Below, piece after piece: positions 27,013 through 34,661 of a stretch of 64,000 bases of DNA (the stretch's first letter is position 1; every line of letters starts with the position of its first letter). Below the pieces are notes generated by a model. That model was not told where the DNA came from, ran no database searches, and worked only from the letters and a program-made list of their open reading frames with translations. The stretch is from PGYR01 sp048267165. GTDB taxonomy: Bacteria > Bacteroidota > Ignavibacteria > Kapaibacteriales > UBA2268. Both the position numbers and the translations under genes were made by a program. Location: positions 18,891 through 82,890 of the forward strand of contig JBLWYD010000012.1 of the NCBI GenBank assembly GCA_048267165.1, written 5' to 3'.

Positions 27013-27080
27013 AATTTCGATTACCCCATAATCACTTCAAAGCCCTGACGTAGAAATACAGATGGGCTTTGTTGTATATA
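27013..27080 (+). repeat. 68-bp structured element, copy 2 (terminator-like)
   Basis: This is a copy of the element at 20601-20668 with two differences. The outer stem CAAAGCCC/GGGCTTTG is intact. One change (TACG to TACA) removes a C-G pair of the inner CGTA stem, and the other lies in the 3' tail. As with copy 1, it follows directly after the last gene of an operon. Confidence 0.8.
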
Positions 27081-27135
27081 GCAAATTTATTTCGTATTTT
27101 TAAATACTTTATATTACTAAACTAGAGAGAAAAAT

Positions 27136-27507
27136 ATGGATTTAGGAGCATTTTCGGTAAGTCTAAGCGTTAAAGATTTGAATGCGTCGAAGGAATTTTA
27201 CGAAAAATTGGGTTTCAGCGAGATGGGTGGTGGATTAGAGATGAACTACCTTATAATGAAAAATGGGACTACACTTATAGGGTTATTCCAAGGAATGTTT
27301 GATGGTAATATATTGACATTCAACCCAGGTTGGGATACTATTGGAGAAAATCTAGACCCTTATGATGATATTCGTGTTATACAAACAGAGTTGAAAGCTA
27401 AAGGTGTAACTTTGGTTAACGAAGTAGCTGATAATACTGAAGGTCCAGCAAATATAGTTTTAACTGACCCCGATGGTAATGTAATACTGATAGATCAGCA
27501 TAGGTGA
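27136..27507 (+). CDS. VOC-superfamily (glyoxalase-like) protein
   Basis: A 123-residue single-domain protein. The opening SVSLSVKDLNASKEFYEKLGF is the typical beta-alpha-beta start of vicinal-oxygen-chelate proteins, and the end NIVLTDPDGNVILIDQ matches the closing strand pair (DPDGN). Members include glyoxalases, dioxygenases and antibiotic-binding proteins; the substrate cannot be assigned. It lies between the efflux operon and the convergent mtaB gene. Confidence 0.9.
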   Translation: MDLGAFSVSLSVKDLNASKEFYEKLGFSEMGGGLEMNYLIMKNGTTLIGLFQGMFDGNILTFNPGWDTIGENLDPYDDIRVIQTELKAKGVTLVNEVADNTEGPANIVLTDPDGNVILIDQHR

Positions 27508-27535
27508 GTAGGAATTTACTTTACACAATTACACC

Positions 27536-28885
27536 TTACCCAATCACGGGTAGTTTGAATCGCTTAGTAGGAGTGCGTTTGACTTCTGTACGCAGCTCTG
27601 TTAGTTCACCGAATACTCGGCTCTCTATCATATTATTGATTTGAATTTTATGTGGGACTTGCGGCAAATCAGCAGGTGCTGGGAATATTACATTGACGTA
27701 ATTCTCCGTCCAACCGCGCCACATACCGTTTTGCTCATTATACATTTCTGGAATGACAACTCGCTCAGTTCCTACTTGTGATTCGTCAAACTCCAATCGC
27801 TTTCTATCCGATAGATCGCGTAACTGATGGGTTCTCTCTTTACGAACTTCGTGAGGAACAACTCCGTCATAGTTTATCGCCTTAGTATTCTCACGCTCTG
27901 AGTATGTGAAAACGTGTAAATAAGTAATTGGCAGCCCATTTAGAAAATCATAAGTTTCTTTTGCTAGCTCATCAGTCTCCCCTGGGAAACCTACTATTAC
28001 GTCAACCCCTATGCAGCAATGAGGCATTACTTCTTTTATTCGCAACACCAAATCGTGGTAATATGTAGCTTTGTATCTTCTTTTCATCATTCGCAATAAT
28101 TCCTGCGAGCCAGATTGCAATGGAATATGGAAATGAGGTACTATGTTCTTCGAGTTTGCAACTACTTCCAGAACATCTTCAGTTAACAGATTCGGCTCAA
28201 TAGATGAGATACGAATACGCATATCGCCAGATTTTTCGTCAATCAATTTCAGAGCATCTACGAATTTCATACCATCATCAGTCTTGTAATCACCAAGATT
28301 AATACCTGAAAGTACTACTTCTCGGTAACCATCATTAATTAGCCCTTGCATTTCCTTTTCAATCTGGTCATAAGGCATACTACGGCTATGACCACGAGCC
28401 AAAGGAATAGTACAGAATGAACAATGATAATCACATCCATCTTGGATTTTCAGTACGGCACGAGTACGACCCGAATTGTCCGAAACTGCAGATGTGTGAA
28501 AAGGTGCATCATCTAAATCAGAGACGAAAATCTCTGTTTGAGCATTCTTATTAAAGTTTTCTATCAGGTTAGGAATTTCAAATTTATGCTTCGTACCTAT
28601 TACAGCATCAACGCCCTCTATCTTAGCTAGCTGTTCGGGTTGCAGTTGAGCATAGCACCCAAGTACACCCACAAACGCATTCGGCGAACGGCGAAGAGCA
28701 CGGCGAACAATTTTTCTACAATCAGCATCGGCCCGATGAGTAACAGTGCAAGTATTAACAAGCACAATGTCCGATTTCTCTTCGAAATCAACAACAGTAT
28801 GACCCAACTCCTCGAATTGCTTTGCTATTCGAGAAATGTCCGCGAGATTGACTTTGCAGCCCAGATTATAGAAACTAATATTCAT
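27536..28885 (-). CDS. mtaB: tRNA t6A37 methylthiotransferase
   Basis: A 449-residue radical-SAM enzyme that adds a methylthio group to N6-threonylcarbamoyladenosine at position 37 of ANN-decoding tRNAs. The N-terminal domain has the three cluster cysteines C10, C46 and C77. The radical-SAM motif C151-x3-C155-x2-C158 (CDYHCSFC) follows, and a TRAM-like RNA-binding domain lies at the C-terminus. NLGCKVNLADISRI is the start expected of MtaB rather than MiaB. It is a single gene, convergent with the VOC gene. Confidence 0.95.
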   Translation of the reverse strand: MNISFYNLGCKVNLADISRIAKQFEELGHTVVDFEEKSDIVLVNTCTVTHRADADCRKIVRRALRRSPNAFVGVLGCYAQLQPEQLAKIEGVDAVIGTKHKFEIPNLIENFNKNAQTEIFVSDLDDAPFHTSAVSDNSGRTRAVLKIQDGCDYHCSFCTIPLARGHSRSMPYDQIEKEMQGLINDGYREVVLSGINLGDYKTDDGMKFVDALKLIDEKSGDMRIRISSIEPNLLTEDVLEVVANSKNIVPHFHIPLQSGSQELLRMMKRRYKATYYHDLVLRIKEVMPHCCIGVDVIVGFPGETDELAKETYDFLNGLPITYLHVFTYSERENTKAINYDGVVPHEVRKERTHQLRDLSDRKRLEFDESQVGTERVVIPEMYNEQNGMWRGWTENYVNVIFPAPADLPQVPHKIQINNMIESRVFGELTELRTEVKRTPTKRFKLPVIG

Positions 28886-29026
28886 TACTTTGTACGATTT
28901 TAATTCATTGCAAACAAAAGAACTACCAAATTACGAGATTATTTTGGAATAAGGAAAGAAAAAGGAAGATTGGTGATTTAAACAAAAACCTTATCCCTCC
29001 TACTTGCCTGCCAAGCTGTAGGCATG

Positions 29027-29056
29027 GGCTGTCTCATAATCGTCAGAATCAGGATT
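29027..29056. repeat. 30-bp dispersed repeat, copy 1 (inverted relative to copy 2)
   Basis: This 30-mer begins GGCTGTCTCATAATCG and ends ATCAGGATT. It recurs in inverted orientation at 31302-31331 with a single mismatch. The pair brackets about 2.3 kb containing two membrane-protein genes. Confidence 0.8.
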
Positions 29057-29132
29057 GACAAGATTTAAGAATTTCTAGGAAGGTATTTAGTATAACTGCA
29101 GAGACTATTGTATACGTTTCAATAGTCTCTAA

Positions 29133-29240
29133 CTACCTATCAACTTCCCTGGGAAGTACTATATCTCCCTCACCGCATTAGACAGCGAAGGAAATTATAA
29201 AATCTATCTAAAAGATGAGGTGGTTGAAGTGGTTGAGTAG
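29133..29240 (+). pseudogene. Possible C-terminal gene remnant
   Basis: A 35-codon open stretch without a start codon, closed by TAG at 29238-29240. It reads YYISLTALDSEGNYKIYLK and then an acidic/valine tail, a plausible beta-strand-rich protein end. A TAA stop immediately precedes it. The ACTTCCC palindrome lies inside. It could be the tail of a lost gene or chance; I cannot name a parent. Confidence 0.25.
29143..29157. repeat. Short palindrome ACTTCCC-T-GGGAAGT
   Basis: A perfect 7-bp stem around a single T. A related but weaker palindrome (ACTTC-ATTGG-GAAGT) occurs at 30963-30977 in the spacer on the other side of the next two genes. Confidence 0.6.
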
Positions 29241-29246
29241 TAAAAC

Positions 29247-29681
29247 TTATCTCAACAAACCTTTTTTAATACAATTGCTAGAATACCAAACTAGAAAAAA
29301 CCCTACTGCTACTATCATAACAGGCATTATTAATCCACTTGGGCCATATACTTCTGCTGTATTAGCGATGAAGATAACATAAGTCATCTGAGGGATAATA
29401 CCTATAAGTGAAACTATGAACATAGACCGAGCCCATTTCTTTTTCAGTAGTAAGCCGATGCAGCCGAGTGTACCATCGAACACTGCTATCGCAAATGCGA
29501 AATATGTCCATGAAGGATAGTTATTGTATAGCTCTTGTTCAGCAACAGACAATGTCTGCATCATTTCTTCTTTCATTAAAGTATGGCCTAAAAATGAGCC
29601 AATACCCATCAGATTCCATAAAAGAAAGATTATAGCCGCAATCCAAAACCACGTAGGTACTTTTATTGATTGGTTATCCAT
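29247..29681 (-). CDS. Small four-helix membrane protein
   Basis: A 144-residue inner-membrane protein with four predicted helices (about residues 10-30, 56-78, 85-106 and 118-137). A FWIAAIIFLLWNLMGIGSFLGH start and a KKKWARSMFIVSLIGIIPQ segment between helices 2 and 3 resemble uncharacterised DoxX/DoxD-like or sugar-permease-annotated small proteins common in Bacteroidota. The function is unknown. It lies between the two repeat-bearing spacers. Confidence 0.75.
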   Translation of the reverse strand: MDNQSIKVPTWFWIAAIIFLLWNLMGIGSFLGHTLMKEEMMQTLSVAEQELYNNYPSWTYFAFAIAVFDGTLGCIGLLLKKKWARSMFIVSLIGIIPQMTYVIFIANTAEVYGPSGLIMPVMIVAVGFFLVWYSSNCIKKGLLR

Positions 29682-29853
29682 ATCCTACACTCCAAATATT
29701 GATAATTTGTAATTAATAGTTCACCTAATATAATATATTGTTTGGACTTACAGTGTAATGTTTATTGCTTTTTAGACACTTATTAGAATTTATCTATGAT
29801 TTAGATATATCCAAATCTTATCTGTATTTTATCTGAATAATTTTAATTTTGTA

Positions 29854-30819
29854 TTAAATTCCTAAATTACCAATTCTTAATCTACCTCTAATTATTCCTT
29901 TCTTGACTAGAGTAATAAGAATATGCAGGACGATAGAAAAACAAAGGAATAATAATTCAATAAGGTGAGATATTAAAGGATATTCAGTGGATTCCACAAA
30001 AATATCATTTGAATAATAATATTTTTGTCTCTTTCTGAGACCATTTTCATCAAATAGAAATTCATATACCCCTGAGAACTTTGCTTCTTTAAGTACTCCA
30101 CTTTTAATAGTTACTATATAGAATTCTTTACCGCTATTATTTTCAAAATTAACTATTTGTATATCAAATTGATTTCCACTTTTCTCAAACTTTTTGTTAG
30201 GTTTATCTAGGAACCCACTATTGTATACTGAGCTTTGAATTTCATCTATTTTTTCACTAGGTATTTTGGAAGTGGCCTCATTATAATGCGAAGTGTAATT
30301 ACTATTTTCGCCTAATGGAGATTCTTGAAAAGCATAAAAAACTCTCTCATTATGTCTCATTTTGGGTGACTCTTTCAACAAGATTATGTGTTTAGTTGAC
30401 AAAGGTTTCTGACACACAAAATTAGAGTCGTCCCAATGCTTTCTTAAAATAACTGCATTTAATAGTCTGTCAGCGTTTTTCAACTCTTCAAATACAATAG
30501 GTCTCTTGAAATAATACCCTACTTCTTGTTTATTGAAAGTAGCACCCCAATAGTTTATCGCTATAAAGAAAATTAAAAATATCTTACCTATCTCTGAAAT
30601 TAGTCTCCATTTCAAGAATAATGAAGTAAGAATTGAAAGAAGTATAGGTAGTATATATGCTACTAGATACCAATTAAAATCATTTGTACAGTCATCATAG
30701 ATATTACCAATATAAAAATATGTAATGACAATTTGAAGTATTACAAATCTAAATATTGGAAAGAGAACAAGACTGCTAAAGAATAAATCCCAGTTAATTT
30801 TCTTGTTTATATTTTTCAT
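29854..30819 (-). CDS. Hypothetical membrane protein
   Basis: A 321-residue protein. Three helices lie at the N-terminus (LFFSSLVLFPIFRFVILQIVI, a second near residue 55 and a third near 85), then a soluble domain of about 170 residues, then one helix near the C-terminus (LIELLFLCFSIVLHILITL) with a basic tail. No family is recognised. The frame extends upstream to an ATG at 30864, giving 336 residues, but ATG 30819 places a basic MKNINKK segment directly before the first helix and is preferred. It is very AT-rich even for this window and bracketed by repeats, so acquisition by transfer is possible. Confidence 0.6.
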   Translation of the reverse strand: MKNINKKINWDLFFSSLVLFPIFRFVILQIVITYFYIGNIYDDCTNDFNWYLVAYILPILLSILTSLFLKWRLISEIGKIFLIFFIAINYWGATFNKQEVGYYFKRPIVFEELKNADRLLNAVILRKHWDDSNFVCQKPLSTKHIILLKESPKMRHNERVFYAFQESPLGENSNYTSHYNEATSKIPSEKIDEIQSSVYNSGFLDKPNKKFEKSGNQFDIQIVNFENNSGKEFYIVTIKSGVLKEAKFSGVYEFLFDENGLRKRQKYYYSNDIFVESTEYPLISHLIELLFLCFSIVLHILITLVKKGIIRGRLRIGNLGI

Positions 30820-30950
30820 TTTTAAAGTTATAAGTTGAGTTGGTAACTTAACTAAATCACGCATATAAATAATAATAGTTTCATCAATTATTTAACTAAA
30901 CAATACCTTCCTATTACTTAGTTACAATCTATTTGTGGATTGGAGTAAAT

Positions 30951-31006
30951 GTGACTAAAGTCACTTCATTGGGAAGTAAATAATATCCGTTGGCTAAAGC
31001 CAACGG
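30951..31006. repeat. Cluster of REP-like palindromes
   Basis: Three inverted repeats lie in 56 bp. GTGAC/GTCAC is at 30951-30964 (loop TAAA). ACTTC/GAAGT is at 30963-30977. A 9-bp perfect stem CCGTTGGCT/AGCCAACGG is at 30987-31006 with a 2-base loop. The first and last share the CTAAAG centre, suggesting one family. They are of the size mobilised by RAYT transposases, none of which is in the window. Confidence 0.65.
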
Positions 31007-31301
31007 CAATAGTTCTTTTCTCCTAGACTCTTCACTACATTTCATTCCGTTCAGAGTGACATAGTTTATCACACTCTGTTGTCTTCGTATTTAAAAGTAA
31101 GTGAATCCTGATTCAGACAAATGAATAAATCCCCCAACCCCCTTAACATTTAAGGTGGCTCCGAGTGGAATAATACAAATCAGATCATCCCAAGCTATTA
31201 AAATATTAGGGACTCGCACCACATACTTTCCCTAGACTCTTCGCACCACTTCGCAGGCTCAGTGTTGCTCTGAGTGACGGTAAAGTTCATGAAAGCCCTT
31301 A

Positions 31302-31331
31302 AATCCTGTTTCTGACGATTATGAGACAGCC
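31302..31331. repeat. 30-bp dispersed repeat, copy 2 (inverted relative to copy 1)
   Basis: This 30-mer, ending CGATTATGAGACAGCC, is the reverse complement of 29027-29056 with one mismatch (29 of 30). Confidence 0.8.
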
Positions 31332-31498
31332 GCGTCCTTGCAGTCCTCGCTGTGACATCGCAATTACAAGAGCCTTGATTCTATCACCTCGCATTTTCCA
31401 ATAATCTAATAATCTGTGAAATCCTTTAATCAGAATAATCCGCGATTCTGAAAATCTATAAAATCAACTCCCAATTTACTCGTCATTTGTTCTAATTA

Positions 31499-31528
31499 TT
31501 GTTCTTACAATAAATTATTTTAGTTTTG
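31499..31528 (+). promoter_or_regulatory. Bacteroidetes-type promoter of the FKBP operon
   Basis: TTG at 31499-31501, exactly 19 bp, then TAGTTTTG at 31521-31528 fit the TTTG-(19-21)-TAnnTTTG consensus. The leader to ATG 31616 is about 80 bases. Confidence 0.75.
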
Positions 31529-31615
31529 TAAGTTCTTACCTGATGCAAGTGCGAAATATATGACGTTATACTTGCCAAAGGTTCATTATTATACATAAAA
31601 TACATAAGGTTGCAG

Positions 31616-32056
31616 ATGAAAATATCTGAAAATGGCGATACTATCAAAGTACATTATACAGGAAAATTAAAGAGTGGCGATATCTTCGATTCATCAGAAG
31701 GAAGAGAGCCATTGGAATTTCAATTAGGTTCGGGAATGGTAATCGAAGGATTCAATGACGGTCTATTAGGTATGAAAGAAGGCGAATCGAAGTCAATAGA
31801 AATACCTGTTGATAAAGCTTATGGCCCTAAAAATCCTGACTACATAGTTGAAATAGCTAAAGACAAACTAGACAATAGTGATGAGTTCCAAGTTGGTATG
31901 CAAGTTTCTTTCTCTAACCAAGAGCAAGGCGGACAACCAATACCAGTTGAAGTTGTGGCTGTTGCTGATGACACTGTTACTTTCGATGCTAATCCACCAC
32001 TTGCTGGTGAAGATTTGGTATTCGAAGTAGAAATGATTGGCATATTAAAGGCATAA
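31616..32056 (+). CDS. FKBP-type peptidyl-prolyl isomerase, SlyD-like
   Basis: A 146-residue cytoplasmic folding catalyst. The opening DTIKVHYTGKLKSGDIFDSS and LEFQLGSGMVIEGFNDGLLGMKEGE carry the FKBP active-site residues (Tyr, Phe, Asp, Val-Ile). An IF (insert-in-flap) chaperone domain spans about residues 70-125, as in SlyD, but the histidine-rich metal-binding tail of E. coli SlyD is absent. An in-frame TTG at 31610 exists, but ATG 31616 follows AAGG and is preferred. It heads a three-gene unit behind a strong promoter. Confidence 0.93.
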   Translation: MKISENGDTIKVHYTGKLKSGDIFDSSEGREPLEFQLGSGMVIEGFNDGLLGMKEGESKSIEIPVDKAYGPKNPDYIVEIAKDKLDNSDEFQVGMQVSFSNQEQGGQPIPVEVVAVADDTVTFDANPPLAGEDLVFEVEMIGILKA

Positions 32057-32061
32057 TACAA

Positions 32062-32634
32062 ATGAAAAAAATAGTCTTATTAATAGCTATTTTCACTCTA
32101 ATGATGGCTTGTCAAGAAAAGAAGAGTTTTGATGATCTCCAAACTTATTCTAAGGAAGGCAAGCCACATTTTATAGTGATGAACGCGGCTGGTTCGGTAG
32201 AGAAATTCCAATACGATAATGAGTCCAATGGATTCAAAGTGAAAACTACTGACGGCATCAACGAAAGCATTAGCTTTTTGCCATTCCCTGCTAACTTCGG
32301 GTTCTACCCCTCTACTCACTCTGACGGCGAAGACAAGGGCGAATTGCTCTATGGGTTTCTTATAGCATCGGAACTGTCTATGCAAACGATGATAGACGTA
32401 AAGCCGCTAGGTGCTGTATCTGTTATGAAAGATGGTAAGGAAGTCCAGTTTGTAGTGTCTATTCCCGATGAAAAATTACTCCGTATAGATATGGAAGACA
32501 CGAATGAGCTACACGAAGATATGGAATCTATATTAGGATTGTGGTTGACTAATGCATTCGGAGTGGATAGTATTATCAGTTGGCACGACGCTACCTATGC
32601 AAACGAGCTAATCAAAACTCGGTCTAACCGCTAA
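32062..32634 (+). CDS. Inorganic-pyrophosphatase-like lipoprotein lacking active-site acids
   Basis: A 190-residue lipoprotein (Cys17 in MMAC) with the family I pyrophosphatase scaffold: KFQYD, SISFLPFPANFGFYPST and VKPLGAVSVMKDGKEVQFVVSIP align in order with the enzyme's strands. The catalytic D-x-D-x-x-D signature is replaced by DGEDKGELLYG (around residues 88-98). The later acid and lysine after MKDG are replaced by Val/Gln/Phe. It is therefore probably not an active pyrophosphatase, though the fold may bind phosphorylated ligands. It lies 5 bp after the FKBP gene and overlaps the next start as TAATG. Confidence 0.8.
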   Translation: MKKIVLLIAIFTLMMACQEKKSFDDLQTYSKEGKPHFIVMNAAGSVEKFQYDNESNGFKVKTTDGINESISFLPFPANFGFYPSTHSDGEDKGELLYGFLIASELSMQTMIDVKPLGAVSVMKDGKEVQFVVSIPDEKLLRIDMEDTNELHEDMESILGLWLTNAFGVDSIISWHDATYANELIKTRSNR

Positions 32635-33068
32635 TGACTAAAATCGAAATAAAGTACTTATTCAAGTATTTGGCTATGATGATAGTACCTGCAAGTATTA
32701 TATTCTACTTGGTCGAGATACTATTCAACTATCTTTTCAATGAGTCGAACTCTTCTAGTATGCGTGAGCTAATAACGAAGACTACGACTCTGATTATCAT
32801 AATCAGTATGGTTAGACTGTTCCGTAAGGAAAATGATAAGTACTATAGCGAAGAGCATCTGGTATCGGGTATATACCTGACATTCAACTCTGTCGTGTTT
32901 ATGCTTCTGATTTTCTGTACTTATTATGGAATAGATATAGCTTTCAATCTGATAGAAGGAAAGCCATTGCTAATGTTCGACAACCTAGGAAGTCTAGGGT
33001 TGAATTTTGTACTTGTTTCTGTATTCACAATTATCAATTTGACTAAGAATATAAAGCTTCTCAAATAG
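32634..33068 (+). CDS. Small four-helix membrane protein
   Basis: A 144-residue protein with four hydrophobic helices (about residues 11-31, 47-62, 78-100 and 119-138) and charged loops (LFRKENDKYYSEEH). No family is recognised. It is translationally coupled (TAATG) to the pyrophosphatase-like lipoprotein gene, implying a shared envelope function. Its stop lies 1 bp from the end of the convergent hydrolase gene. Confidence 0.7.
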   Translation: MTKIEIKYLFKYLAMMIVPASIIFYLVEILFNYLFNESNSSSMRELITKTTTLIIIISMVRLFRKENDKYYSEEHLVSGIYLTFNSVVFMLLIFCTYYGIDIAFNLIEGKPLLMFDNLGSLGLNFVLVSVFTIINLTKNIKLLK

Positions 33069-33069
33069 C

Positions 33070-34008
33070 TTATTCGCTACTCATATACCAGCTTATCAAA
33101 TCAATGAATTGCTCTCTTTGGTCTATGAAAACACTGTGTGAGGCATTCTCGACAATAGATAAATTATCTTCACCCATTAGACCTCGGAATTTGCTAAATT
33201 GAGCTTCGTCAAATAAGCCATCTTCGGCACCGTATATACCGTATATTTTCCCTTTCTTTGCTAACTTTTCTATCATCGAAGTCATATCCATTAGCGTATA
33301 TTTCTCATTAGTAAAGAAACCCGAAACTGGTTCACGAGTCATATCAGACATTAACTTAGCTTCTGGCATTTTTGATAATTCTTGATATAGTTTTTGTGAT
33401 TCTGGGCTCTGATTTTTAGGTGAGTACAAGCCACATTGCATAGCATTCATAAAGCAATAAGAACTGTATTCTAGCGAGGTTGTATCCATTTTTTCGAGCA
33501 TTAGTATATACTGCAAGTTCGGAGATTTCTCCGCAATATATTTTTCTTTGCATCTTTTGATAATCACTTTGAATGACTCTTGATAGGAAAGTGGAGAGTC
33601 AACCATTATAAATTTCTCAACTTTGTTGGGATATTTCATTGCATATTGCAAGCCAAGCGTTCCACCCCAACTATGTCCCATAATACTAGTTTTCTTTACG
33701 CCGTGCTTTGTCAATACATTATTTATATCATCGAAAGCTTCTTCTAGAGTGTATTTAGAGTCGGTTATTTCTTTGCTTCTGCCACCGCCACGTTGGTCAT
33801 ATACTATAACGTAGAATCCCTTGTCAGCCAATACCTGAGCAGTGGATAGCTCAAAAGAAACTGAGTTGTAACCTGGCCCACCATGCATAAATAGCAATGC
33901 TGGATTAGTTTTTTCTCCGTAAGCTTTTGAGTATATTTCTTGTGCATTAGCTACAGTAGAGAAAAGAGTAAATATAACTGCTGCGATTATTAGAATAGAT
34001 TTTTTCAT
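33070..34008 (-). CDS. Exported S33-family alpha/beta hydrolase (prolyl aminopeptidase-like)
   Basis: A 312-residue alpha/beta hydrolase with a signal peptide (MKKSILIIAAVIFTLFSTVANAQ). It shows the oxyanion motif HGGPG (residues 42-46), DQRGGGRS, the nucleophile Ser113 in GHSWGG, an acid near GAEDGLFDEAQF and the catalytic His in NASHSVFIDQ. HGGPG with DQRGGGRS is characteristic of prolyl aminopeptidases and related S33 enzymes. It should act in the periplasm on peptides or esters. It is a single gene on the minus strand. Confidence 0.9.
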   Translation of the reverse strand: MKKSILIIAAVIFTLFSTVANAQEIYSKAYGEKTNPALLFMHGGPGYNSVSFELSTAQVLADKGFYVIVYDQRGGGRSKEITDSKYTLEEAFDDINNVLTKHGVKKTSIMGHSWGGTLGLQYAMKYPNKVEKFIMVDSPLSYQESFKVIIKRCKEKYIAEKSPNLQYILMLEKMDTTSLEYSSYCFMNAMQCGLYSPKNQSPESQKLYQELSKMPEAKLMSDMTREPVSGFFTNEKYTLMDMTSMIEKLAKKGKIYGIYGAEDGLFDEAQFSKFRGLMGEDNLSIVENASHSVFIDQREQFIDLISWYMSSE

Positions 34009-34064
34009 TTGTTGTCTGTTTTTTGGTAAAGTTTAAGTCTCAATATAAAAAAATTAATAGAAAA

Positions 34065-34619
34065 TCATTTTAGAGATTCGAAATCGTTTCTACTTAATAC
34101 GTATTTTTTTACGTTTTGATAGAATGACCATTCTCCCGGAATAGTTGGGTATTCATCTACGAAGCTAAAGCCGAGCTTGATACATAACTTCTCTGGTGCA
34201 GGATTGAGTGCATAGAACACTCCATATATTTTTTTTAGCTTATAATTCTCGAAGAATATGGGCAGCGATAACCTCATCAGACTCTCCCCCATTCCACGAC
34301 TAATGTTGCCCTTGTGCCATATATGCGAATGTATATTAGCATATTCGCCAACTACTATTGGGGTGATATTGCAATGCCCGATGGCTATGCCGTCCACCTC
34401 CCAAATAAGTATGTATGTGTTTCTTTCGTTGGGTGGTAGTGATATTTGCTGTTCAATAAAATCTATAATTTCATTTGTGTGCGGTATTTTGTCTAGGTCA
34501 ATCCCCAATTTAAAAGCATCATCAAAGCTGAGATTTGACCAATACGCAGCTATGCTATCGGCATCACTACTTGTCGCTTCCCTAACCGTATATTGAATTA
34601 CTTTTTTTAAGTCTGACAT
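34065..34619 (-). CDS. GNAT-family N-acetyltransferase
   Basis: This 184-residue protein has the GNAT layout: YTVREATSSDADSIAAYWSNL as strand 1/helix 1, IWEVDGIAIGHCNITPI as strands 3-4, and NISRGMGESLMRLSLPIFFENYKLKKIYGVFYALNPAPEKLCIKLGF for the acetyl-CoA site and final helices. The SRGMGESL stretch stands in for the Q/R-x-x-G-x-G/A pyrophosphate loop. The acceptor could be a ribosomal protein, an amino sugar or a small amine. It has an unknown role as a single gene. Confidence 0.85.
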   Translation of the reverse strand: MSDLKKVIQYTVREATSSDADSIAAYWSNLSFDDAFKLGIDLDKIPHTNEIIDFIEQQISLPPNERNTYILIWEVDGIAIGHCNITPIVVGEYANIHSHIWHKGNISRGMGESLMRLSLPIFFENYKLKKIYGVFYALNPAPEKLCIKLGFSFVDEYPTIPGEWSFYQNVKKYVLSRNDFESLK

Positions 34620-34661
34620 TAATTATGTAATTTTAAATCTATTAATCTTAGAAATCAAGAT

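Larger units (their letters stand above)
28886..29246. other. Repeat-bearing spacer
   Basis: A 361-bp spacer between two minus-strand genes. It holds one arm of a 30-bp inverted repeat (29027-29056), an ACTTCCC/GGGAAGT palindrome (29143-29157) and a short open frame on the plus strand that looks like a gene remnant. No intact gene is visible. Confidence 0.55.
30820..31498. other. Repeat-rich non-coding island
   Basis: About 680 bp with no credible gene, made of fragments of several dispersed repeats. These are palindromes at 30951-31006, CTAGACTCTTC-type pieces at 31023 and 31213, an AATCCCCCAACCCCCTTAA piece near 31126, one arm of the 30-bp inverted repeat at 31302-31331, and a piece near 31409-31450 of the form AATCTGTGAAATCC ... 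AATCCGCGATTCTG. Such mosaic islands are typical of repeat insertion hot spots between operons. Confidence 0.6.

Noticed and set aside
29027..31331. Inverted repeats considered as the ends of an insertion sequence or transposon
   Set aside because: No transposase gene lies between them, no target-site duplication is evident, and neighbouring repeat families are of the non-autonomous dispersed kind.
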